Shown here: piece by piece, positions 8,336 through 17,351 of the stretch
Numbering within the stretch: the first letter of the stretch is position 1
How the letters are laid out: each line of letters starts with the position of its first letter
Assembly: GCA_016882525.1 (NCBI GenBank)
Contig: VGPU01000002.1
Span: forward strand, 1 to 64,000
Source: Cyanobacteria bacterium M_surface_10_m2_119
GTDB taxonomy: Bacteria; Cyanobacteriota; Cyanobacteriia; PCC-6307; Cyanobiaceae
Reading direction: 5' to 3'
DNA: 64,000 nt
Translations under genes and position numbers: made by a program
The notes under the pieces: generated by a model
What the model was told of the DNA's origin: nothing
The model's input: the letters and a program-made list of their open reading frames with translations, nothing else
Databases searched by the model: none

Positions 8336-9760
8336 TCAGGCCAGTGTGCCGCTCAGGGAGAAGGCGCGCACCTCTCCTATGTGCACATTCACCAGCTCGC
8401 CCGGCTGAATGGTGCTGCCATCGGGCCGCTGGCCTGGGAAGAACGTGAGCCGGTTGGTGCGGGTGCGCCCCATCGCCTGGGCCGGATCCTTCGGGTTGCG
8501 CCCCTCCACCAGAATGGTCTCCGTGCGACCTGCATACCGGGCACTGCGCTCCCGGGCCTTCTGTTCCACCAGGGCGTTGAGCTCCCGCAGGCGCTCCACC
8601 TTCACCTCTTCACTGAGCTGATCGGGCCAGTCGGCGGCGGGGGTGTTGGGGCGGGGTGAGTACGCGGCGGTGTTCACCTGGTCGAAGCCGATCTCCTCGA
8701 TCAACGCGAGGGTGCGGCGGTATTGGGCGTCGGTTTCACCGGGGAAGGCCACGATCACATCGGCGCTGATCGAGGCATCGGGCATGCGCTCGCGGATGCG
8801 CTCGATGATGCGGCGGTAGCGATCCACCGTGTAGCCACGGGCCATCGCCTTCAGCACGGCGTCGTCGCCGCTCTGGAAGGGGATGTGGAAGTGCTCGCAC
8901 ACCTTGGGCAGGTCGGCGCAGGTGTCGATCAGCCGCTCGGTGAAATAGCGCGGGTGGCTGGTGGCGAAGCGGATCCGCTCGATCCCGTCCACGTCATGCA
9001 CGAACTGCAGCAGGTCAGTGAGGGTGTGCTGGCGGCGGCCCCAGGGCGTGATGCCAGGGAGATCGCGGCCGTAGGCATCGATGTTCTGGCCCAGCAGGGT
9101 GATTTCCTTGAACCCCTGCGCAGCGAGCCCCTCCATTTCCAGCTTGATGGCTTCGGGCAGACGGGATTGCTCCTTGCCGCGCACCGAGGGCACCACGCAG
9201 TAGGTGCAGCGCTCGTTGCAGCCATAGATCACGTTCACCCAGCCGCACACGCTGCTGTCGCGGCGGGCGGTGGTGATGTCCTCAAGGATGTGGTGCTCCT
9301 CTGTGGCCACCACCTGCTGCCCCTGCTCCACCCTGGCCAGCAGCACATCAAGGCGGTTGGCGTGCTGGGGGCCCATCACCAGATCCAGCTCGGGCACGCG
9401 CCGCAGCAGCGATTCCCCCTCCTGCTGGGCCACGCAGCCGGCCACCACCAGGGTGAGGTTGGGGTTGGCGCGCTTGCGCTGGGCCTGACGGCCCAGGTAG
9501 CTGTACACCTTCTGCTCGGCGTTGTCGCGGATTGTGCAGGTGTTGTAGAGGACGAGATCCGCCTCCAGTTCGGCCTGCGCCTCGCGGTAGCCCATCGCTT
9601 CCAGGATCCCGGCCATGCGCTCGGAATCCGCCTTGTTCATCTGGCAGCCGAAGGTGGTGATCCAGTAGCTGCCGCGCCCCGCCTGGGGGGCCTGGGGAAC
9701 AGCACTGGCCTTGGGGCTGGCCTGGGAAAGGGTCGCGATCATGCCACCAGTGTCGACCAT
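8336..9760 (-). CDS. miaB: tRNA-2-methylthio-N6-dimethylallyladenosine synthase
   Basis: MiaB adds the 2-methylthio group to i6A37 of tRNAs reading U-starting codons. The N-terminal UPF0004 domain carries three cysteines ([24 protein letters not shown] and [11 protein letters not shown]). The radical SAM core has [11 protein letters not shown], and a C-terminal TRAM domain covers about the last 65 residues ([13 protein letters not shown]). Both iron-sulfur sites look intact. It is upstream of ddl, with a 47-bp gap, on the same strand. The ATG at 9760 or the in-frame ATG seven codons later could be the start. Confidence 0.95.
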   Translation of the reverse strand: MVDTGGMIATLSQASPKASAVPQAPQAGRGSYWITTFGCQMNKADSERMAGILEAMGYREAQAELEADLVLYNTCTIRDNAEQKVYSYLGRQAQRKRANPNLTLVVAGCVAQQEGESLLRRVPELDLVMGPQHANRLDVLLARVEQGQQVVATEEHHILEDITTARRDSSVCGWVNVIYGCNERCTYCVVPSVRGKEQSRLPEAIKLEMEGLAAQGFKEITLLGQNIDAYGRDLPGITPWGRRQHTLTDLLQFVHDVDGIERIRFATSHPRYFTERLIDTCADLPKVCEHFHIPFQSGDDAVLKAMARGYTVDRYRRIIERIRERMPDASISADVIVAFPGETDAQYRRTLALIEEIGFDQVNTAAYSPRPNTPAADWPDQLSEEVKVERLRELNALVEQKARERSARYAGRTETILVEGRNPKDPAQAMGRTRTNRLTFFPGQRPDGSTIQPGELVNVHIGEVRAFSLSGTLA

Positions 9761-9802
9761 GGCCGATTGTGGCGATCAAGCGCCCCGGCAGGAAACCGAC
9801 GG

Positions 9803-11643
9803 CTAGAGGTGATCCATCACGGAGAGCTGATAGCTCGTGCGGCCCAGCCGTCCGCCCAGTTCGGAGGAGAGGGCCAGCAGCAGTTGGATGGCCGTTTCCG
9901 GGGAACGCTCGCGCAGGTGCTCAAAGTCGTCGCGGCCCAGCACCAGCAGATGCCCGGGCTCATTGGCGATCACGTCAGCGCTGCGGGGCTTGCCGCTGAG
10001 AAAACTGATCTCCCCGAAGCACATGCCGGTGGTGAAGGTCGCCAGTCGAGAGTGACGCCAGTCACCGCTGCCGATCTGCACGCTGATCGCCGTGGTGAAG
10101 TGCCCCGAGACAATCAGGAACAGGCTGTCGCCATCGTCACCGCGGCGGATGACCCGTTCGCCGGCCTCCACGGTGCGCGGGCGCAGCAGCCCTTCCAGCT
10201 CCCGACGCTGGGGGGGATCCAGTTGCAGCAGCAGGGAGGGGAGTTCCGGGGTGGGGCGATCGACCGGCTCCTCGCGCTCCTGCAGCACCAGCGTTTCACC
10301 GAGCTCGAGGGCGATGTCCAGTTCATCCACCAGCTCAATGCCCGTCTGCTCCATCAGGGCCAGCCATCGGGGAGATTCGATCAGGCCCTGGGCACGGGAG
10401 ATGACGACCCGGATCCCGTGGCGGTCGAGCTCACCGAGGGTCTGGATCAGCATCTCCAGGGAATGGGGCAGGAGTTCCTGCACGTGGTGCATGTCCAGCA
10501 CGATCACCCTGGCGCTTGACGCCATCCCCTCCAGGTTGGCCAGCAACTGTTCCGTTCCGCTGAAATCCAGAACCCCCTGGGCGTGAAGAATGCGCAAGGA
10601 CTGGCCCCGGTCCCGCAGGTGCACCAGCTCGTTATTGGTGCGCCAGCGGCGTGACTGAATGTGGTTGCCGGTGTAGCTGCGGCGAATGGCCGAGCGTCCC
10701 AGGGGATTCTGGTCGTAGAGGTGCAGGTTGAGGCGTTCGGAGAGTTCCTTGCAGGCGGCAACCCCGCGCACGCTGTTGCCGTAACTGTCGAGCGGGGGGA
10801 ATAGACCGCGATGCCGAACTGGCCGGGCACCACGGCCAACACGCCGCCCGCCACCCCGCTCTTGGCGGGCATGCCCACGTCGTGCAGCCATTGGCCGGCG
10901 GCGTCGTACATGCCGCAGGTGCCCATCAGGCTGAGCATCTGCACCGTGGTGGATGGCTCCAGGGGGCGTTCGCCGGTGATCGGATTGCGTCCCTGGCAGG
11001 CGAGGGTGGCCGCCATCACCCCGAGATCGCGGCAGGTGACGCTGATGGCGCACTGGCGGAAGTAGAGGTCGAGTCCCGGCTCGACATCCCCTTCGATCAC
11101 CGACACGTTGCGCAGCAGATGGCTGATGGCCCGGTTGCGGTGGCCGGTGTCGCGCTCGGAGGCATACACCTCCCGGTCGATGGTGAGCTCCCGCCCCGCC
11201 AGCTGGGAGAAGAAGTTCAGCAGCAGCGTCTCGGCCCCTGCGCCGGCCAGCTGTTGAAGCTGGGCCGAGGTGGCGATGGCCCCCGCGTTGATCATCGGAT
11301 TGCGCGGTCTGCCGGTCTCGGGATCGAGGCTGATGGCATTGAAGGCCTCCCCCGAGGGTTCCACGCCCACCTTGCGCTGCATGTGCTCGACGGAGAGCGC
11401 CTGCAGGGCGAGGCCGTAGGCGAAGGGTTTGGAAATCGACTGGATGGTGAACGGCTTTTCCGTATCGCCCACCGCATAGATCCGGCCGTCGGCCATCGCT
11501 ACCACGATGCCGAAGTCATGGGGGTCCGCTTTGGCCAGTTCGGGGATGTAGTCCGCCACGGCTCCCTCCCGGCAGTGGGAGAGCCGGTTGTGGAGCTCCT
11601 GAAGCAACCCGAAAATCACCCTCGACTGGGTTGCCGAAGCCAT
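9803..11643 (-). pseudogene. glsA: Glutaminase fused to STAS and cyclic-nucleotide-binding domains, frameshifted
   Basis: The first part (start ATG at 11643) is a serine-type glutaminase with SISKPFAYGLAL, NPMINAGAIATSA, the SERDTGHRNRAI block and GMPAKSGVAGG. At about 10795 the frame is lost inside VYSPPLD. The sequence has six C where seven would keep the frame. In the next frame the protein resumes at PPLDSYGNSVRG and runs into a STAS domain (LRILHAQGVLDFSGTEQLL) and a cNMP-binding domain (FGEISFLSGKPRSADV). Restored length is about 613 aa. It would hydrolyse glutamine under anti-sigma-type or nucleotide control. The shift is in a homopolymer, so sequencing error or slippage is likely. Confidence 0.85.
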
Positions 11644-11831
11644 GCAGTCGCCCTGTGAGAGCCTGAAACCTGGCCCGAGTCCAGTGCGTCGAACTGTCGC
11701 GGATGCGACGGAATCGATCGCAGCGACATACACGTCAACGAGCCCCTGTTCCCAGCCTTGGGTGGGCACCCGCTGTCAAAACTGACGCTGGCCCCGGGCC
11801 GTGCCAGCTTGACGTCAGCGCCCCAGCTTCG

Positions 11832-12944
11832 ATGCGCCTGCGTCTGCGTCGCTTCCCGCTCACCAAGGCCGTGCCCCTGGCGATCAGCCGCGGCAGCACC
11901 AGCGCCGTGGAGCACCTGCTGGTGAGCATCGAGCACGACGGCCTCATCGGCTACGGCGAGACGGGCGGCTTCGACACCGGCCACCGTGCCTACGACACCG
12001 AGGCGATCGCCGCCGAGCTGGAGGCCCTGGCGCTGCAGCTGCAGCCCCTGGCGCCCGAGCCCCTTCAGGCCCTGGAGCCCCTGCTGGCGGGGCTCAGCCC
12101 ACCGGCGCGCTGCGGCCTCGATCTGGCCCTGCACGACTGGTGGGGGCAACGCCTGGGGCAACCGCTGCACCGGCTCTGGGGCCTGGATCCGGGGGCCTGT
12201 GTCGCCACCAGCGTCACCCTCGGGCTGGGGGAGCCCGCGGCGGTGCTGGCGCGGCTCGAGCGCTGGTGGCTGCAGCTGCCCGCCACCCGCATCAAGCTCA
12301 AGCTGGGCAGTCCCGACGGCCTCGCCCACGACCTGGCCCTGCTGGAGGCGGTGGCCGCGGCCCTGGAGCAGCGGCGCCAGAGCAATGGCGTGGCCTGCGA
12401 GCTGCAGGTGGATGCCAACGGCGGCTGGGATCTCGACACCGCCCGGGCGATACTGGAGCCGCTGGAGCGGGCCGGGGTGGTGCTGCTCGAGCAGCCCCTG
12501 GCACCCCAGGCCGAAGCCGAGGCCGACACGGCCGGCTTCGCGGCGCTGCACCCCCACTGCCCGCTGCCGCTGGTGGCCGATGAGAGCTGCTGGGACCTGG
12601 CCGACCTGCTGCGGCTGGCCCCCCATGTGGATGGGATCAACATCAAGCTGCTCAAGAGCGGCGGGCTCGGCGAGGCCCTGCTGCTGGCCCGCACGGCCCG
12701 GCGGCTGGGGCTGGGGGTGATGCTCGGCTGCTATTCCGACGGCTCGCTGCTCAACGGTGCCGCCGCCCAGCTGCTGCCCCTGGTGCGCTGGCCCGATCTC
12801 GACAGCCACCTCAACCTGGTGGACGACCCCTTTGTGGGGCTGGAGTGCCGGGGGGATGTGCTGTTGCCGTCGCAGGAGCCCGGGATCGGCGTGCGCCCCG
12901 GGCCGGAGCTGGCGGCGTTCCTGCGGCCGCGGGAGGTGGCCTGA
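11832..12944 (+). CDS. Mandelate racemase/enolase-family epimerase, DgcA-like
   Basis: A 370-aa enolase-superfamily enzyme of the dipeptide-epimerase group. Seen are IKLKLGS (the KxK catalytic lysine region), LQVDANGGWD, VVLLEQPLAP and LVADESCW for the metal ligands, and DGINIKLLKSGG with the second catalytic lysine. Family members epimerise L-Ala-D/L-Glu dipeptides or, as DgcA, racemise N-acetylglutamate. The ATG at 11832 (MRLRLRRFPLTKA) fits the family start; the longer ORF upstream does not. The following DUF1611 gene overlaps its stop by one base, which favours the DgcA-like role. Confidence 0.85.
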   Translation: MRLRLRRFPLTKAVPLAISRGSTSAVEHLLVSIEHDGLIGYGETGGFDTGHRAYDTEAIAAELEALALQLQPLAPEPLQALEPLLAGLSPPARCGLDLALHDWWGQRLGQPLHRLWGLDPGACVATSVTLGLGEPAAVLARLERWWLQLPATRIKLKLGSPDGLAHDLALLEAVAAALEQRRQSNGVACELQVDANGGWDLDTARAILEPLERAGVVLLEQPLAPQAEAEADTAGFAALHPHCPLPLVADESCWDLADLLRLAPHVDGINIKLLKSGGLGEALLLARTARRLGLGVMLGCYSDGSLLNGAAAQLLPLVRWPDLDSHLNLVDDPFVGLECRGDVLLPSQEPGIGVRPGPELAAFLRPREVA

Positions 12945-14011
12945 TGTTGCGTGCTGACCACCGGGTGGTGCTGCTCCAGCACGGCGGCCTGGCCGACCTC
13001 TCCGGCAAGACCGGCCTCACCCTGCTGCGCTACCGGCGCGGGCCGGTGGTGGCGGTGGTGGATCCCGACCAGGCTGGCCGCAGCCTGCCGGAGGTGACCG
13101 GCATCGACCGCACGGTGCCAGTGGTGGCCTCGCTGGACGAGGCCCTGGCCTACGGCCCGGAGGTGGCGGTGATCGGCCTGGCCCCTTCGGGGGGGCGCTT
13201 GCCGGAGCCGGTGCGGGCGGATGTGGCGGCGGCCCTGCGGGCCGGGCTCTCGGTGGCCAGCGGGCTGCACAGCCGCATCGGCGACGATCCGGAGCTGGCG
13301 CCCCTGCGCCGCGATCCGGCCTGGATCTGGGACCTGCGCCGTGAGCCAGGCGGGCTGTTGGTGGCGGCGGCCCGGGCGGCGGCCCTGCCCTGCCGGCGGC
13401 TGCTGGCGGTGGGCTCCGACATGGCCGTGGGCAAAATGAGCGCCTGCCTGGAGCTGGCGGCCGCGGCCGAGCAGCTGGGCGTCCCTGCCCGGTTTGTGGG
13501 CACGGGCCAGGCCGGCATCCTGATCAGCGGCCAGGGGGTGGCCCTCGATGCGGTGCGGGTCGACTACGCCGCCGGGGCGGTGGAGGCGGCGGTGCTGGCG
13601 GCGGGTGAGGGGATGGGTCCCGAGGGCCTGGTGCTGGTGGAGGGCCAGGGATCCCTGGCCCATCCGGGCTCCACCGCCACCCTGCCGCTGATTCGCGGCA
13701 GCCAGCCCACCGATCTGCTGCTGGTGCACCGGGCCGGCCAGCGCCACATCAAGGGACTGCCGGAGCTGCCGATTCCGCCGCTGCCGGAGTTGATCGCGGC
13801 GGTGGAGGCGCTTGCGGCCCTGGGGCGGCCCGATGGGCACCGGCCGCGGGTGAAGGCGGTGGCGCTCAACACCGGTCACCTTGATGGCGAGGCCGCTGCC
13901 CGGGCCATTGCGGCGGTGGCGGAGTCCACGGGCCTGCCCTGCACCGATGTGGTGCGCTCTGGTGGTGCCGCCCTGCTCCAGGCCCTGGGGCTCGCCGGCG
14001 ATCGCCCATAA
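12944..14011 (+). CDS. DUF1611 protein, DgcN-like
   Basis: The 355-aa product has an N-terminal Rossmann-like part and a C-terminal P-loop domain with VGSDMAVGKMSACLEL. This is the DUF1611 family. From my memory of work on marine bacteria, DgcN of this family N-acetylates D-glutamate and pairs with an enolase-superfamily DgcA. The two genes here overlap as TGATG, supporting one pathway, possibly salvage of D-glutamate or muropeptide residues. The ATG at 12944 is the natural start. The stop TAA merges with the A-run that forms the T-tract of the tRNA-His terminator on the opposite strand. Confidence 0.8.
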   Translation: MLRADHRVVLLQHGGLADLSGKTGLTLLRYRRGPVVAVVDPDQAGRSLPEVTGIDRTVPVVASLDEALAYGPEVAVIGLAPSGGRLPEPVRADVAAALRAGLSVASGLHSRIGDDPELAPLRRDPAWIWDLRREPGGLLVAAARAAALPCRRLLAVGSDMAVGKMSACLELAAAAEQLGVPARFVGTGQAGILISGQGVALDAVRVDYAAGAVEAAVLAAGEGMGPEGLVLVEGQGSLAHPGSTATLPLIRGSQPTDLLLVHRAGQRHIKGLPELPIPPLPELIAAVEALAALGRPDGHRPRVKAVALNTGHLDGEAAARAIAAVAESTGLPCTDVVRSGGAALLQALGLAGDRP

Positions 14012-14035
14012 AAAAACCGACCCCGGGGGGCCGGC
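14010..14035 (-). terminator. Intrinsic terminator of tRNA-His
   Basis: On the minus strand GCCGGCCCCCCGGGGTCGG forms a GC-rich hairpin followed directly by TTTTTTT. It lies about 11 bases after the mature tRNA-His 3' end. The T-tract is the complement of the A-run that holds the DUF1611 stop codon. Confidence 0.85.
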
Positions 14036-14045
14036 TGTTCAAGAG

Positions 14046-14119
14046 GGCGAGCGAGGGGACTCGAACCCCCGAATGGCGGCGCCACAAGCCGCTGCCTTAA
14101 CCACTTGGCGACGCCCGCC
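14046..14119 (-). tRNA. tRNA-His (GTG)
   Basis: The minus strand reads GGCGGGCGTCGCCAAGTGG and folds into a full cloverleaf. The anticodon loop TTGTGGC is closed by GCGGC/GCCGC and gives anticodon GTG. The T-loop is TTCGAGT. The extra G at position -1 opposite C73, the histidine identity pair, is encoded (14119 and 14046). No CCA is encoded. Confidence 0.95.
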
Positions 14120-14126
14120 GTGATCG

Positions 14127-14621
14127 ATGCCAATGTACCAATGCATCCTTCCCAGAACCCACTTGCCTGCTGCCATCCGATCGGGCTGGGCTGCTGCGGT
14201 GCTGCTGGGTGGCCTCTGCGCCGGCGGGCTGGCCCTCACCAATCCCGGGCCGGCAGACTTCGAGAGCTTCGCCGCCGACCAGCTGGTGGAGGTGCTGGAG
14301 GAGGAGGTGTGCCGGGGCGGGGTGTTGCCCACCCTCGTGCAGATGGCTCTGCGCGACTGTCCCGGGGTCGTGCGCGCCCAGCGCCAGGCGATCGCTGCCG
14401 TGGTGGGTCGCCACAGCCAGCGCTCCGACCTGGGCCTGCTCAGCATCTATCGCAGCCGCCTGGGCGGCAATCAGGTGCTCGGCTGGCGCCTGCCCCGCTT
14501 CACTGCCACGGTGGTGGGGGCTGCCGGCCACTTTCTGATCCTGCGCGCCGGTGTGGAGGATGGGGCCCCGGCGGAATCCCGCGCCGCCTCCGCCCCTGCG
14601 CCCCGCCGTGACGCGCTCTGA
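14127..14621 (+). CDS. DUF4359 family protein, membrane-anchored
   Basis: A 164-aa protein with an N-terminal hydrophobic segment (WAAAVLLGGLCAGGLAL). The DUF4359 core follows: LTNPGPADFESFAADQLVEV, conserved cysteines (EEVC, LRDCP), and a C-terminal LLSIYRS block ahead of GWRLPRFTATVVGAAGHF. DUF4359 proteins are common in cyanobacteria and have no known function. The single anchor suggests attachment to the plasma or thylakoid membrane. The start is uncertain, with ATGs at 14127 and 14133. The next gene begins inside its last codons. Confidence 0.75.
   Translation: MPMYQCILPRTHLPAAIRSGWAAAVLLGGLCAGGLALTNPGPADFESFAADQLVEVLEEEVCRGGVLPTLVQMALRDCPGVVRAQRQAIAAVVGRHSQRSDLGLLSIYRSRLGGNQVLGWRLPRFTATVVGAAGHFLILRAGVEDGAPAESRAASAPAPRRDAL
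14132..14137 (-). promoter_or_regulatory. Candidate -10 element for tRNA-His
   Basis: On the minus strand TACATT lies 12 bases before the first base of tRNA-His, a suitable distance for a -10 hexamer. I see no clear -35. The hexamer is inside the first codons of the divergent DUF4359 gene, so the two would share this DNA. Confidence 0.35.
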
Positions 14622-15918
14622 AGCCCCCGTGCCGGCCGTTGGGCCGCTGCGCCTGCGCCTGCCGCGCTGTCTCCTTGATCCGGGCCTGGTGGGTGTTCCC
14701 GTGCAGCGGGGCCAGGGGAGGGACGGGCTGGTGGCCCTGGACCTGGAGCACCGGGGCGGATGGATCACCGCCCTGCGACCCCTGCCCGCCACGGATCAGC
14801 CCCTGCCCCTGGGGCTGCCTCCGCTGGTGGAGCCCCATGCCCACCTCGACAAGTGCTTCACGCAGGGTCGCTGGCCCAACCCCAGCGGCACGATCCCGGA
14901 GGCCCTGGCCCAGAACCATCGCGAGGGCCGTGAGCGCAGCCGTGACCAGGTGCTGGCCAGGGCCGAGCGGGCGCTGGAGCAGGCCTGGCGCCAGGGGTTG
15001 CGCGCGATCCGCAGCCACATCGACAGCGGCGGCCCCGGTGCCCGGCCCAGCTGGGAGGCCCTGCTCGCGCTGCGGGAGCGCTGGGCGGGCCGGGTGGAGC
15101 TCCAGCTGGTGGCCCTGGTGCCCCTGGCGCACTGGACCACGCCGGAAGGGGAGGCCCTGGCCCGCTGGGTGGCGGATCGGGGTGGCCTGCTGGGCGGCGT
15201 CCTTGGACCGCCTGACGGCTCCGGTCGCCGTGACCGCGAGGCCCTCCGCGCCCTGCTCGCCCTGGCCGAGCGCCTGGGGGTGGCCGTTGACCTGCACATC
15301 GATGAGGCCGATGTCGCCCCCGCCCGCGGCGTGCGGCTGCTGCTGGCGGAGCTGGAGCGACAGCCGCACGCCGTGCCGATCACCTGCAGCCACGCCGCCA
15401 GCCTGGGGCTGCTGAGCGAGCAGCGGCTGGCGCTCCTGGCCGAGCGGCTGGCGGCGGCGGCGGTGTCCGTGGTGGCACTGCCCCTCACCAACCTCTGGCT
15501 GCTCGGCCGGCGCCCGGAGAGCACGCCCCTGCTGCGGGTGCAGACGCCGCTGCGCAGCCTGCAGCGGGCCGGGGTGCGGGTGGCGGTCGGTGCCGACAAC
15601 GTGCAGGACCCCTGGTATCCAGGTGGGGATTTCGACCCCCTGGAGGTGCTGCGCCTCGCCCCGCTCACCAGCCATCTCGATCCGGCCCTCCGGGAGGGCC
15701 TCGCTCCCTTCACCACCGAGCCGGCCCGGATGCTGGGCCTGGCCTGGGATGGGGTGGTGCGCGTGGGTGCTCCGGCCGATCTGCTGCTCCTCGCCGCTGA
15801 CAGCTGGGGAGAGTTGCTGGCCCGATCACCCCAGCGGAGAGTGCTGCGGGCCGGTCACTGGCTGCCGCCTCCGCCGGCCCAGCTGCCTTCGCCCCTCTTC
15901 GCCGCCAGCATGGGCTGA
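14608..15918 (+). CDS. Amidohydrolase, cytosine deaminase (CodA)-like
   Basis: A TIM-barrel amidohydrolase of 436 aa. Metal-binding residues are visible in VEPHAHLDKCFT (HxH), in HIDEADVA, in ITCSHAASLG and in GADNVQDPW. The VEPHAHLDK and DNVxDP signatures belong to the cytosine deaminase / isopropylammelide amidohydrolase subgroup. Likely chemistry is hydrolytic deamination of a pyrimidine- or triazine-like ring; the substrate cannot be told from sequence. I choose the GTG at 14608, which overlaps the DUF4359 stop by 14 bp, over the upstream ATG at 14551. Confidence 0.8.
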   Translation: MTRSEAPVPAVGPLRLRLPRCLLDPGLVGVPVQRGQGRDGLVALDLEHRGGWITALRPLPATDQPLPLGLPPLVEPHAHLDKCFTQGRWPNPSGTIPEALAQNHREGRERSRDQVLARAERALEQAWRQGLRAIRSHIDSGGPGARPSWEALLALRERWAGRVELQLVALVPLAHWTTPEGEALARWVADRGGLLGGVLGPPDGSGRRDREALRALLALAERLGVAVDLHIDEADVAPARGVRLLLAELERQPHAVPITCSHAASLGLLSEQRLALLAERLAAAAVSVVALPLTNLWLLGRRPESTPLLRVQTPLRSLQRAGVRVAVGADNVQDPWYPGGDFDPLEVLRLAPLTSHLDPALREGLAPFTTEPARMLGLAWDGVVRVGAPADLLLLAADSWGELLARSPQRRVLRAGHWLPPPPAQLPSPLFAASMG

Positions 15919-15932
15919 TTCGCACCAGCCCT

Positions 15933-17315
15933 GTGCCTGCCCTCCCACCCCGGCCCAGTGAGGCGTGCATCCAAGCGCTTGCGGCCGAGCTGCGTGCCCG
16001 TGCTCCAGGCCTGGAGCTGATCACCGCCAACCAACCTGCGGAGCTGGCGCGTCTCTCGCGCGACTACTTCGACTACTCCCCGGTGCTGGTGCCGCGCCTG
16101 GCCGATCAGCGGGCCCAGCTGGTGGTGCGGGCGACGGGCGTGGTTGAGGTGCAGGAGGTGGCAGCGGCCTGTGCCCGGGCCGGCGTTCCCCTCACCCTTC
16201 GGGGGGCCGGCACTGGCAACTACGGCCAGTGCGTGCCCCTGGCGGGCGGGGTGGTGCTCGATCTCAGTGGTTTGCAACGCCTGCGCTCCCTCCACCCGGA
16301 CACCGGCGTGATCGAGGTGGAGGCCGGGGCCGTGATGGCCGCGATCGAGGCCCAACTGGCCCCGCAGGGCCGTGCCCTGCGCCTGCGGCCGAGCACGGTG
16401 CGTACGGCCACCATGGGCGGCTTCATCGCCGGTGGATCCGGGGGCATCGGCTCCCTGCGCTGGGGCTTCCTGCGCGATGCCGGCAACCTGCTCGGCTTGG
16501 AGGTGGTGACGGTGGAGCCGGAGCCGCGGCTGCTGCAGCTGGATGCGGCCGCCAGCGCGCCCCTCAACCATGCCTATGGCTGCAACGGCATCGTCACGGC
16601 CGTACGCCTGCCCACCTGTGAGGCGGTGGTCTGGCAGCAACTGGTGGTGGGGTTTGCCAGCTGGAGCCAGGCTCTGGAGGCAACCCGGGAGCTGCTCACC
16701 TCGGCGCTGGCCCTCGAGTCGGTCACCCTGCTGGAGGCGCCGATCGCCCAGGCCTCCCCCTGGCCCGCCGGCTGTGTCCCTGCCGCGGAGGGGGAGCATC
16801 GCCTGCTGCTGCTGGCCGCTCCGGATGCCCTGGCCGTGCTGCCGGCCTGGCTGGCGGCCCGGGGCGGCCAGCTGTGCTGGCAGGCACCCCAGGGCCTGAG
16901 CCGGGGGCTGCCCCTGCGCGAGCTCTCCTGGAACCACACCACCCTCCACTGGCGTGCCCAGCACCCGGGCTGGACCTATCTCCAGATGCTGCTACCCCAG
17001 CCGGAGCGCCCCCTGCTGGAGGAGCTGAGTCGGGGCTGGGCCGGGGATCTGCACTGGCATCTGGAGGCGGTGCGCCATCAGGGCTGTGCCCGGCTGGCGG
17101 CCCTGCCGCTGCTGCGCTGGCAGGGGGAGGAGGCCCTGGAGAGGCTGATGGTCCAGCTGCGCCAGGCCGGTGCCGTGCTCTTCAACCCCCACGTGATCAC
17201 GGTGGAGGAAGGAGGCCTCGGGGTGATCGATGCCGATCAGGTGGCCGCGAAGGTCGCCTACGACCCGGCGGGGCTTCTCAATCCGGGCAAGCTGCGCGGC
17301 TGGCTGGAGCGCTGA
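15933..17315 (+). CDS. FAD-binding oxidase, GlcD / linked-oxidase family
   Basis: A 460-aa flavoprotein with the PCMH-type FAD-binding domain. Signatures are VVRATGVVEVQEVAAACARAGV, LTLRGAGTGNYGQCVPLAGG, and VRTATMGGFIAGGSGGIGSLRWG. The C-terminal FAD-linked oxidase cap ends in YDPAGLLNPGKLRGWLE, the usual ending of GlcD relatives. The substrate is unknown; relatives oxidise 2-hydroxy acids. It starts at a GTG 15 bp after the amidohydrolase and probably shares its transcript. Confidence 0.82.
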   Translation: MPALPPRPSEACIQALAAELRARAPGLELITANQPAELARLSRDYFDYSPVLVPRLADQRAQLVVRATGVVEVQEVAAACARAGVPLTLRGAGTGNYGQCVPLAGGVVLDLSGLQRLRSLHPDTGVIEVEAGAVMAAIEAQLAPQGRALRLRPSTVRTATMGGFIAGGSGGIGSLRWGFLRDAGNLLGLEVVTVEPEPRLLQLDAAASAPLNHAYGCNGIVTAVRLPTCEAVVWQQLVVGFASWSQALEATRELLTSALALESVTLLEAPIAQASPWPAGCVPAAEGEHRLLLLAAPDALAVLPAWLAARGGQLCWQAPQGLSRGLPLRELSWNHTTLHWRAQHPGWTYLQMLLPQPERPLLEELSRGWAGDLHWHLEAVRHQGCARLAALPLLRWQGEEALERLMVQLRQAGAVLFNPHVITVEEGGLGVIDADQVAAKVAYDPAGLLNPGKLRGWLER

Positions 17316-17351
17316 CGGGCTGGCGCAGTGCTGACGGGGGTTGGAGATCCC

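Noticed and set aside
8723-10519. 598-aa plus-strand ORF across miaB and the glutaminase gene
   Set aside because: It is antisense to two recognisable genes and shows only shadow composition (His/Gly/Val/Ala runs).
12845-12943. Upstream extension of the DUF1611 ORF to 12845
   Set aside because: It lies inside the epimerase coding sequence in another frame; the ATG at 12944 overlapping the stop is the natural start.
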